Source of the DNA: Diphasiastrum complanatum
Taxonomy: Eukaryota > Streptophyta > Lycopodiopsida > Lycopodiales > Lycopodiaceae
Assembly: GCA_029204225.1 (NCBI GenBank)
Contig: CM055100.1
Location: 51,831,260-51,895,259 of the forward strand
Reading direction: 5' to 3'
Length of the DNA: 64,000 nt
Shown here: positions 37,276 to 47,040 of the stretch, in pieces
How positions within the stretch are numbered: position 1 is the first letter of the stretch
Layout of the letters: each line of letters begins with the position of its first letter
Made by a program: the position numbers and the translations under genes
Notes under the pieces: generated by a model
What the model was told of the DNA's origin: nothing
The model's database searches: none
Seen by the model: only the letters and a program-made list of their open reading frames with translations

Positions 37276-37485
37276 GTTGGATACCGCCTTAGCCACACTA
37301 TTTTATTCCAAGCACCAATTGGGAAGCCTTGCTTCTCCTTCTGTTCATGTTTTTGTATCACAAATTTTTAAGCTTTTTAGATCTTAGAAGGTGGGTGGAC
37401 AATCGATATACCACTATACTATGCACTAACCTCTTCTTTAGACCTAGCCACTTAGCAGAGTAGAAATACTTTCAACAACAATGAT

Positions 37486-38500
37486 ATGGACAAGCATGCT
37501 GAGAAGATGAAGACCATCTTCGATCAACTAGCAACTGTAAAGCTGAATCATGTTATTCCACCAGAGCAACAGTTCACACATTTTATAAGGACTCCACCAT
37601 CATTCTACTATAGTCTGAGGTCAATACGCATGAAGAAGCCTAATATGACATTCAGCGATGTTGTTAAAGTTGTGGCAGATGAAGTCATCATGAGAGACCA
37701 AATTGATTCTCAAGAAAGCCAAGATGAAGCATCTTTTATCAAAAAAAAAAGAAGAAAGAGAGAGCCTGGAGGCCAAGCTCATCTTCAACAAAAAATGAAC
37801 ATAGCTCAAGGCCGCTTGTGGTATGCAAGTACTGCAAGAAGAAAGGACACTTGGAGAAGGTTGTTGAGAAAATCCCAACAACATCTGCATTCATTGCAAG
37901 AAGAAAGGACACTCAACATTTAATTGTTGGTGCAATTCCAATAGCAAAAACAAAGACAAGGCCCATACTGCAGAATCTTTCAATCAACAAGAAGAGCCAT
38001 AGCAAGCAATGGCAGCAATGGATGTGTCCAATGCACGTTCAGATTTGAAGATTATCATAGACTATGGGGCCACGTTGCACATCACATGCAAGAAGAAGCT
38101 CCTGAAGGACTATAAGACTTCCAATGAAAAAAGAGAAGTCATTATTGGTGATAACAGCAAACACCATGTCATGGGGACTAGAACTCTACTTCTTAAGACT
38201 GTTTTCGGTTACAAGGATCTAGAGGGAGTCCTGTACATTTTCACATTGAAGAGTGATCTCATATCTCTCTCTTTTTGTTGAAAAGATGACAGATATGGGA
38301 TTGAATGTCACTTTCAATAGTGACGAATGTCAAATAAAGGACTGTGGATCTGACCAGATTTTTGTGACAGCTGAAAGAAAGGGCAACTTGTATCATACAA
38401 GTATCCTGAATCCTGGGACCAAATTTTTGTGACTTCAAAAGAAGAAGACAAGAACAAATTATGGCATAAAAAGATGTGCATGAAAAAACATGGTATTTCT
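37486..38500 (+). pseudogene. Copia gag-protease fragment
   Basis: The gag tail (37,486-37,923) contains LRSIRMKKPNMTFSDVVKVV and a Lys/Arg-rich linker. Two zinc knuckles lie in different frames (VCKYCKKKGHLEKV and CIHCKKKGHSTFNC). Protease (38,009-38,281) reads IIIDYGATLHITC, with Tyr replacing the Ser of DSG, then EGVLYIFTLKSDLIS. The following 200 bases still resemble pre-integrase sequence. LTR and RT are missing. The double knuckle and protease place it in the same lineage as the 33.3 kb element. Confidence 0.82.
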
Positions 38501-39461
38501 ACCCACAAAGCGCTTTTAGCTTGTAAGTTCATACCTACAGAAATACATAGGATTTTTACATAGGTAGCAGTCGAAGTCATCGACTCAGACAAAGTCCCTG
38601 ATGCCAACGAGTTGCCAAGGCACCAATCTAAATCCAAGTCATCGACGACACCGAAGTGGCCGAAGTCCCTGAAGACAACAAAGGCAGCAACGGGAAATCA
38701 AGGCACAAGAGACCAAAGTCCCTGACGAGACCGAAGTGCCCCCGATGCCAACAAAGTCCCCGAAGAGGACTCAACCCCAGCTATGAGCAAAGCCAAAAGT
38801 CGAGCCAGACACGTCGGATGTCAAGTACGTCATCAGAGCTTGACGAGCATGACAATTTGAATGTCACAACTCAACTGTTGAAGCCCTGTAGTGAAGCGGT
38901 GTAACAAGAAATAGCTAGTTGTGTTTTTAGGTTAAACTATCTTGTAATGCTTAACTAATTCATTCTTGTAATCAGACCAAGCATGCTATATGTAATGGAG
39001 ATGAAATACAGAAAAAGTGTCCTGAACGCAACACTCAGTGAGGTGCGTGTCAAGGAAGAAAACAGTTCTAGCAGTAGCTAGTTCAATTTGTGATAAGAAA
39101 ACACCTCTCTCACGCCGATGTGCTGATCTGGAAAACAGACAATGCTCAAAAAGAAATTTCTAATGTATACTCCATTTTGATAATACAGATGAGTTACAAT
39201 TTTTGCTCAATGTATGCAATCTTTGAATGCTTTGTGTTGCTTATTCAGTTCAATGGTAAATATACTATTCATATCTTAGCATCAGATTAGCAGTAGCTAT
39301 CTGTAGCTTGGAGGATCTCTGATTGTGGAATGAAATAGTAGCTTTGTCCGACAGATCGGCTCCATCTAGGCTCATATCGGTGAATCTCGACCAGCTCCAA
39401 CTTCGAGGTAATCGAAGTCTCCGACGTCCTCAACAAAGGCTAGTCACTGGCTCACCATTAG
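38501..39461. other. GC-richer segment and probable Copia LTR
   Basis: Around 38,580-38,830 there is a Pro/Lys/Ser-rich repetitive coding-like stretch with repeated AAGTCCC and GACGA words. The part from about 38,900 to 39,461 precedes a primer-binding site and is therefore probably a plus-strand LTR. Its start was not determined and no second copy was seen. Confidence 0.4.
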
Positions 39462-39784
39462 TGGTATCAGAACCAGCAACTCCGACAACTCACACCATCA
39501 GTGATATCAGAGCCACAAGGCTTAATCAGAAACCCTCGTCACTGAGACTATGGCTTCTATACACAACATTCAATCAAAGGTCTGCATAGTGCTTGAAGCA
39601 AATGGGTCAAATTTCTTGGCCTAGAAAGTAAATACTTCACTCGTACTTAGAGGAGAAGCATTATGGCCATGGGTTGACAGCACCGAAGAGATGCCATCCA
39701 GCACAGACAAGGACCTTCGAGAGTGGAAGGAGAAGAGCGACCTATTGGAATGGAAAAATGAGTGCCATCTCCCAATTTGAATCA
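39462..39784 (+). pseudogene. Copia 5' end: primer-binding site and gag N-terminus
   Basis: TGGTATCAGAACC (about 39,462) is a primer-binding site. Some 75 bases later ATG 39,550 starts MASIHNIQSKVCIVLEANGSNF, one stop, then TSLVLRGEALWPWVDS, which follows the usual Copia gag pattern (substrate-like start, ..W.). The frame is lost near 39,780 and the element ends. A second, similar TGATATCAGAGCC occurs near 39,495. Confidence 0.6.
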
Positions 39785-39900
39785 AGCAGACAAGCATGGA
39801 GATTGGATTGATCGTATAGAGTATATAATATAATCAAAGATGAGTATTCTGTTTCGCTTCAAAAAATCTGTTCATATTACTGTGATGCATATGATCTCTA

Positions 39901-42370
39901 TTGTTTTTTCTGACGACGACATTGTATCATCTACATGTGGATATCCCTATTCATTTAGCACCTTTGCAGAGAAGAGGAGGCAAAGGAATTCGAATATTCG
40001 CTGATGATTGTTCTCGTTATAGGGCGGAAGGAAAGAGGAACTTGGATTTGTGGACAGATGGAACATTATATCCACAAGATCCAAGCACTTTGACACATCC
40101 CACATTCTCCTCAATAACTCATTTAGTTACATGGATATGCAATGGGCATACTAGATTACTAGGATATTATGAGAGATTGTAGAACCATGGAAAACAACTT
40201 TATATGAATAAAATTCACATTCTAGAAGGTGAGTTAACATGGATATCCTCTTATTGTCAGAATAGAGATTGTCTTCTCCAAAAGACGTTAGAGAAAAATG
40301 AATAGCTTAAAAGAAATAATGAATCATTATAGAAGATAACAATCTATATCAAATCAGAACTAGAGCAAATGCAATCAATCTTACAATCTATTCAAATTGA
40401 GAACTTACAATCACTGAAGGATGTGGAATTGGCTAAGAAGAAGGCTGGTAGTAAGAAGCGAAAGCGACAAAGTTGCAAGGATATTCAAACGCTTTCAAAA
40501 GGAGGTTTCAGCTATGGTGATATTCTGCTAACTATCTGTTTTTTTGCAGATCTGCATTAGTAGCTCCTCAGAATACTAAGGACAATGCTTTACTAGGAAT
40601 GTCATTGGGCTCAATATTGATAGGCAAATCCACTGAGTGTATTTAGATAAGACTATAGTTCAAGGTGGTTGTGATTTTGCAGGATTAGCAGGGAAGCATA
40701 TGCAACAATATTTAAACTAATTAGAGAAGCTTTTAAGCAAGTTCAAATTAGAAAAGTCCCAATTTCTAGGACATATCACTCGAAGCAAGAGAGATATACA
40801 TTAAACATAGGTATGCATAAGATCATCAAAACTCCATTTCATATTGAGGAGGTGTATGAAACTGATGGAGGATCAATATCCTTTAATTCATCAAACAACT
40901 TATTTGTTGATCTAAATTACGTGCTGAGATACATCGTCACATTCTATGATATAACCTTTGAAAAGGTGAATGGCAATTTAATCATAGTACTTAAGTTAGA
41001 TGAGTCAGAAATTGTGAAAGGGCAGAAGATGGTGAGGGTTAGTACAACTCTCATGAATGGTGCACTATCACAAACATAGGACCAAGAAGATCTCAGATTC
41101 AGTGTCCAGTCAGAAAATGATATATGGTGGTTGGCAATGTTTCAAGTAACTAGCCTCATTATTACATTAGATTCATTGAATAGTATTAATTTTTTGTAAA
41201 CTAAGTTTGATTAGTTCTTTGACATGTGCTAAAGGAGGATCACAATATATTATCATGGATATTCTCAAGGACATCTTATCCTAGGATCATCAAGGACCAT
41301 ATGGATGGAGGACTTCTCAATGTTCCAAGAGTTGGAGACTTCAAGGTTGAATGGCACTTAGCAGGTGATTTGAAAAAACATTGAAATGCTTGTATAATTT
41401 CTCTCATGGTGCTATATCTAAACACCCTTGTTTATACTGCATGAAAATGGCAAAAGATGTTACTAGGAGTACAGGAATTACTAGAGAATATGCAGATCCA
41501 AACTGGAAGCCTATGCTACCTATCCCCTGGAAAAATGTGCATGTTTGCACTCTTCATGCAAAAGTTAGATTAATAGAAAAGATCATTTATCTTCATATAG
41601 TTTTTGCTTGGAATAGTAAGCCAACATCATCTGCAAAGGAAGCTATCTCTCGTTCATAAGAAGTTTTAAAAAATATGCCAAGTAAGCCAAGCATAAGAAG
41701 AGCAAATGCACGTCGATTCCTATCAAATCATACTGGTAAGGCTTCTAATATTCAACACTCAGTCTGGACAGATATAATTGCTGCCACTCAGGACTTCAAG
41801 AAGAGTGGCAAAACTAGAGTACTAAAAGTTGATGTATGGAAGAAGCTTGATAGTATGATTGCTATTCTAAGAAAAGATAAATACTCTGATATTGATAAGA
41901 AGTTGTACAAAGGACTTGTGTCAAATTTGTTGATGCAGTATCAAAAGCATGGGGAGAAGATCACATCACTCATTACATGGGTAGTATAAATTCTTTGAGA
42001 TGCTTTCAATTTTCCATATATATTGAGATCCAAACATAAGATTGACATTATTGTTTTGACATCTACAACACATACTAAGAGATCATATATCATTTTTTGC
42101 AAACACATATGAAACTCTGAGTGTCTGGTCATCACAAGGGATGGAGAAGTCACATTGGCAAGCAAGGGCAACATTTCCTTGAAATACACAACATGGAGGA
42201 ACCAATGAAAAACGAAACTACATTTGCCAATTGTTTTAATGGTTCTATCGTAGAGTTCAGATTCGACATATAACAAAGTCCACACAATACAACAAGTTTA
42301 GAAAAGCATGCAAGTTCATACAAGAAGAGAAAATTAGATGATTGATGAGTAGAAGCTAACAAAGACATTC
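39901..42370 (+). pseudogene. decayed transposase-like protein of an unidentified element
   Basis: A chain of plus-strand frames appears to come from one protein. First is a basic N-terminal domain (FADDCSRYRAEGKRNLDLWTDG, 39,990-40,060). Next is a coiled-coil-like stretch (40,200-40,430) ending in the nuclear-type cluster KKKAGSKKRKRQ. A probable intron with GTGATATT...TTTTTTTGCAG (about 40,517-40,549) follows. Then come FNSSNNLFVDLNYVLRY and LKLDESEIVKGQKMVRVS (40,860-41,030), HPCLYCMKMAKDV followed by VHVCTLHAKVRLIEKI (41,410-41,590), an intact 105-codon segment (41,675-41,989) and QGMEKSHWQARATFLKY then HGG and WFYRRVQIRH (about 42,130-42,260). The order Asp-containing strand, CxxC, HxC..LHA and a late HGG/RRxQxRH block recalls eukaryotic DDE-type transposases, but I cannot name the superfamily. 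Several stops and frameshifts make this copy inactive. Confidence 0.45.
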
Positions 42371-42492
42371 AGTCATCATTGTCATAAAATCATGACATGT
42401 TCAGAATTGCTTGCAAATTCATGGAACAAGAGAGAGAAAAAATACTCAATGTAAATGTATTGATTGTATTATAACAAAATACATAGTGTTGA

Positions 42493-44010
42493 CTATTCAT
42501 CATCAACTTTTGTATTAGCTTGTATGGCTGTATTGTCATGAAGAAATTCTCTGCCTGAGTATGCATCTAATAGATGTGCATTATCCTTATTTTCACTAAG
42601 TTCAATATAAGTAGAGTACAATGAATAATGGGAGCTCCTTAAAGGAACATTCCCATCAGTAAAAGCTAGAATGTTCAAAACATAAGATCTTTTGACGAAA
42701 ATGATCTTATTTGTCTTAACAAATTTATGTCCTCCTAGATAAAAAGATAAAGCTTTAAGTGCCATTATCAGAGTCTCCCCAACTGGGCTCAGCTTCGAAT
42801 GAGCAATACAGATCTTATTCTTCAGAAAATGCCTAAGATAGTGGCCAAGTCCACTATCCCTCTGGAATGAGGATGCATGTTGTCTGTAACCACCTCGTCT
42901 CGTAGCAAAGTCACCAATTATGAGAGCATCCTACAATAAAAAATAAGTTAACAAAAAAACATTTAGCAGTTAACAACATTCTAATGTAAGGAAGTTTAAA
43001 CACTTACACATTCTTCATCATCAGCACCAACCAGATCTGGATGATCAATATTATGACCGCCTACAGAAGAATAATCATCTGTGAAATGCAATAATGATGG
43101 ACGAGAGAAGCCCATATGGGATTGAAATGCAGTGAATTCTTCATCAGATGGTATGCTTTGTCCATGCTCAACAAAATCTGATAAAGCTCTCTTCAAGCAT
43201 TCTTCACCGGTCATAAGTCCATCCTCATCATCATAATCAATTCTAGCAACAAGGTCATTTGTTTCAAAATCTACAAAGTCAGAGAATTCAAAAATTGTGC
43301 TGAATAATAAACATAACACCTCATCCTCACGATAGTCAAAAAAAATGACACAAATCAACTGTAGTAATATATACATCGTCATTTATATAATACACTGCCA
43401 AATTAAAAAGACATTTAGATTCGTCTATAGAGATCGATTCATCAACAGTAATATTCTAGCCAATGAATGAATCCCGAAGCACATCAGTATTTACATCAAA
43501 AAAATCACTATCCTTATCAAGGGTGTTGATAAGGAAGTGACTAATATCCTTAAAGGATGATTGAACTGAGGATGATACAATATGAGGATCAGAAGGAGAA
43601 ACTTCCTCATCATCGGGAATCTGAACTAATAGAAAAAGTACGAAACCAGTCTGATATTCAACAAATCGACATTTTTTGTTGCAGTGAGGACACATTGAAG
43701 TGCTTTTAAATAGATCAAACAATCTAGTGAACATTCTACCTAGTCTGTATCTCAAAAGTGGGAAGAAATGGATAAGATCATTATAATGCATGTAGGAGAG
43801 TGAACCTATGGAGATAACAAGTATACTGAGTATATCCCTAAATCTAACATAATGATTATAAAATACTTATGAATTGGGTTGCGCAGTCTTGAAAACATGT
43901 AAATATGGGAAACATAGGTTGTGGAAGTAGTCTAGGTTGTCACTTATTCCAAATTCAGTAAAAAATACACTTAGGCCAAAATCTAGGGTAGATCCTGAGG
44001 ATGAGGCCAT
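42493..44010 (-). CDS. unknown spliced gene, convergent to the transposase-like unit; upstream part damaged
   Basis: I do not recognise the family. The last exon (42,493 to about 42,931) follows TTATTGTAG and reads DALIIGDFATRRGGYRQHAS through MALKALSFYLGGHKF to the stop. The preceding exon ends GADDEEC at a GTAAGT donor (about 43,009), and both sides join in phase 0. That exon (42,996-43,382) is acidic (YDDEDGLMTGEECL). Further upstream a frame change at a run of A (about 43,340) and one stop (43,456) separate it from a segment with a possible zinc site (MCPHCNKKCRF, about 43,690). A start at 44,010 (MASSSGSTLDFG) may open the gene. Without lesions it would be about 480 residues. The 3' end faces the 3' end of the plus-strand unit about 120 bases away, which suggests one two-gene element. 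A decayed host gene is the alternative. Confidence 0.45.
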
Positions 44011-44124
44011 GGTACTAGGGCAGATACCACTCCTGTGCACAAGGGAAGCAATACGAAACAAAAAAAATTGTAAAGAACACGCACAAGAGGCATATGTACG
44101 GCAGATAGCACCGGGATATCGCAC

Positions 44125-46398
44125 TTGTGTGCAGGTAAAGATCAAGTAACAACAGACAACACAAAGTGCACACACAAGAAGTCATATGGACACTTTGTGG
44201 TGATGATCTCCACACAACCCAACCTCACTCTTCAAAAGGTGATTGGTCACCTACTTCAAGAAGAAATGCGGAGAAAGTCTCGCAGCATGTCTATCAAAGA
44301 CAAATCCATGGCTCTACACACCAATAAGAAAGACTACTCCAAGGGCAAAAATGAAGTGCAACAGCAACAACAAAAGCCTCATACTCAAGGTGAGAATAGT
44401 GGATCACGAAAGAAGCTTTTCTACAGATATTGCAAGAGAGCCAATCACGACATCAAGGAGTGTCGTATCCGGATCTACAACGAGGGAAAAAGCAACAACA
44501 ACAACAACCAGACTCCTCCAACACGGCATAATTCAAGGAGCAAGATCAATTCATCTTCGAGCACCATACGCGTGGAAGGCAAAGGGACAGTTAAGATCAC
44601 ATTCAACAACGATCTATCTATTTATGTTCCCAATGTCCTTCACGTTTCTCAACTATCAAAGACCTGTTATCAGTCTCTAAGATAACTGATGAGGGCTACA
44701 TTGTTACTTTCTCATCTGAGTAGTGTACAATATTCGAGGAAAATACTACTCTGACTACATGCACTAGAGTCAAAAATCTTTACGTACTCTCTAATTCAGT
44801 TGCATTAGCTAGTATCTCTAATGAAAATGTAAACGATAATGCTATTATGTGGCATAATCGATTTGGACACGTGAATACAAGATCACTTTCCTATATGCGC
44901 TGTAATAACTTAGTTGATGGATTGTATTTCCCTTCTTCATAAGATAGGAAATCTTTCTTTTGTGAATCATGCGTCTATGGCAAACACTCTAGAAGCAAGT
45001 TTCCTAAATCACATTCCATCAAAACAAAGCATGTATTGAATCTTGTACATAGCAATCTTTGTGGTCCAATGCCAACTCCGATCTTGGGAGATGCAATCTA
45101 TTTTATCACTTTCATAGATGATTATTCTAGATGGTCTACAGTCATGCTCATTAAGCACAAATGTAAAGCCTTTTAATGCTTCAAGAGATTCAAGACCATG
45201 GCTGAGACACAAACGTCTACAAAAGTGAAGACACTCCGAACTGATGGTGGCAACGAATACCTCTCTAACGAGATGTCCGACTACGTGGCTGAACATGGTA
45301 ATAGAAGACAATTCACCACTTCCTATTCACCTCAACAAAACGTGATTGTAGAAAGGAAGAATCAAACTCTTCTCAACTCAACCAGATCCATGCTACATCA
45401 AGCACACCTACCTACGAAGGTTTGGGCATAAGCTACTGCCACAACTTGTTACGTGCAAAATAGATCCAACATCAAAGTCATCAACAACAAAACTCCTTAT
45501 GAAGTTTGGCATGGACACAAGCCTAGTGTCAACCATTTAAAAATATTTGGTTGTAAATGTTTTGTTTACATTCCTAAACAGCTTAGGAAGAAGCTGGATC
45601 ATAGGACAAATAAATGTACTTTCATTGGCTATCCAGATGAACATAAAGCTTATAAAGTTTATGATCCATCCACTAATGTAGTATTTGTCTCTAGGGATGT
45701 AATATTTCAAGATAATACATACTATGATTTCAAACAAACATCGATAAACGATGCTATGTCATTTCATCCTATTTTACGTAGCATGGATTCTTCTAACGTT
45801 GATGTCCCTTCTACAGAGCCTGTAGCTACAACTATAGAAGCCGAGCAACCGACAGTACCTGTCATCAGACCAGACCAAGCTAGCTCGAACAGATCTGGAG
45901 AAATTCAAGAAGAATCATCATCTCATCCTGGTCAACCAAACGTCGCAGATCCTCACAGACTCGGACAGTTCCTGAGAGTTATACACCTCAATCATTTTGG
46001 ACTTCATCAAAAAACCAGAGAGCCTAGCCAAAGCAATTAAATATAAGGATGTTGTGAAGTGGCAAGAAGCTATGGAAAGCGAGTACAACTCACTTTTGAC
46101 GAACCAGACCTGGAAACTGGTCGACTTCCCCACTCACAAGAGAGTTATCGACAACAAGTGGATCTTCAAGAAGAAGATTAACTCTGATGGTTGCATTGCT
46201 AAATGGAAAGCACGGCTGGTGGCTAAAGGATTCAATCAAGTCCAAGGAGTGAATTATCAAGAAAATTTCAGTCCTGTTGTCAAGATGCAGTCAATCAGGA
46301 CTTTGATTGCATTAGCAGCCGCAGAAGACCTCGAAATGCACCAAATGGATGTCAAGACAACATTTCTCAATGGGAACGTCAAAGAGGAGTGGTATACT
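44125..46398 (+). mobile_element. Copia element C, left half (gag to RT N-terminus)
   Basis: The gag tail (44,215-44,550) has LTLQKVIGHLLQEEMRRK and a zinc-knuckle relic FYRYCKRANHDIKEC in which the first Cys is Tyr. Pre-integrase (MWHNRFGHVNTRSL) and FFCESCVYGKHSRSKF give the HHCC site. Integrase (about 45,000-45,430) reads LVHSNLCGPM, where Asn replaces the first catalytic Asp, RTDGGNEYLS with the second Asp, and VERKNQTLL with the Glu. The C-terminal part (45,453-45,770) has YEVWHGHKPSVNHLKIFGC and FIGYPDEHKAYKVYDP. Reverse transcriptase (45,997-46,398) has KWIFKKKINSDG, KARLVAKGFNQVQGVNYQE and DVKTTFLNGNVKEE. It is broken at 46,398 by the insertion of element D and continues at 51,007. 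Scattered stops make it inactive. The gag start and 5' LTR were not found. Confidence 0.9.
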
Positions 46399-47011
46399 TG
46401 TTGAATTCACACGTGTGGGATGCCCTACACATGTACTTTTGATCTCCTAAGCCCAATAATACCATAAAGATCAAACTAGCATTGATTGACAACAGGAAAG
46501 CTGATCATACAAGAAATATTATTGTGTTACAAGCAAGATCTATCAACAAAATATGAAACTAAGTACAATAAATGTCTCAACTCAACTAGAGAGAGAATAT
46601 GAATGTACAAACCCAAGTAGAGAGAGAGGGTACAAAGAGCTTAGTCTCCAAATTTGCATTACACACAAAAATCATCATCTTCTCAATGAGAGTACATCAC
46701 ATATATATAGATCCATGGACTCTCCTCCTACTTTGAGTTGAATTGGAGTTATGAATCCACCTCTCAAGCTATCTAGACTTATTCAAGCCACCTCAATATG
46801 TCTAATTGTGTCACCTAGTATTTTCATGCATTAAATGTGGCATGCAAAGTACAAATGACAATTCCTATGGTAGCTCGAGTTTCTACTTCTACCTACCTTG
46901 AATATTTTATTCTAAGACGAGTCTTTACTAAGCCAAAAGAGCTCAATTCATCTTTGGCATTTTTAGGACCCCTACTTACAACATTAGATAGATTTTTCCA
47001 ATATTTCAACA
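46399..47011 (-). repeat. 3' LTR of element D (613 bp)
   Basis: It begins TGTTGAATTC and ends TTCAACA, giving short terminal inverted repeats. By eye it differs from the partner at 50,392-51,006 by 12 substitutions and one 2-bp (AG) indel. It is the 3' LTR because coding runs on the minus strand and the polypurine tract lies at its right edge. Confidence 0.93.
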
Positions 47012-47025
47012 CTCCTCCAAAAAAA
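47012..47025 (-). other. polypurine tract of element D
   Basis: On the minus strand T7-GGAGGAG directly precedes the LTR start TGTTGAAATA. This is the expected primer for plus-strand DNA synthesis. Confidence 0.75.
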
Positions 47026-47040
47026 TGTATCTAATGTGGA

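Noticed and set aside
41941-42285. 114-codon minus-strand open frame
   Set aside because: The plus strand here carries the more convincing transposase-like segments (GMEKSHWQAR, HGG, WFYRRVQIRH), so the minus frame is probably a shadow.
46837-47034. Two near-identical small open frames (also at 50,832)
   Set aside because: They lie inside the two LTRs of element D and are identical because the LTRs are; no protein evidence.
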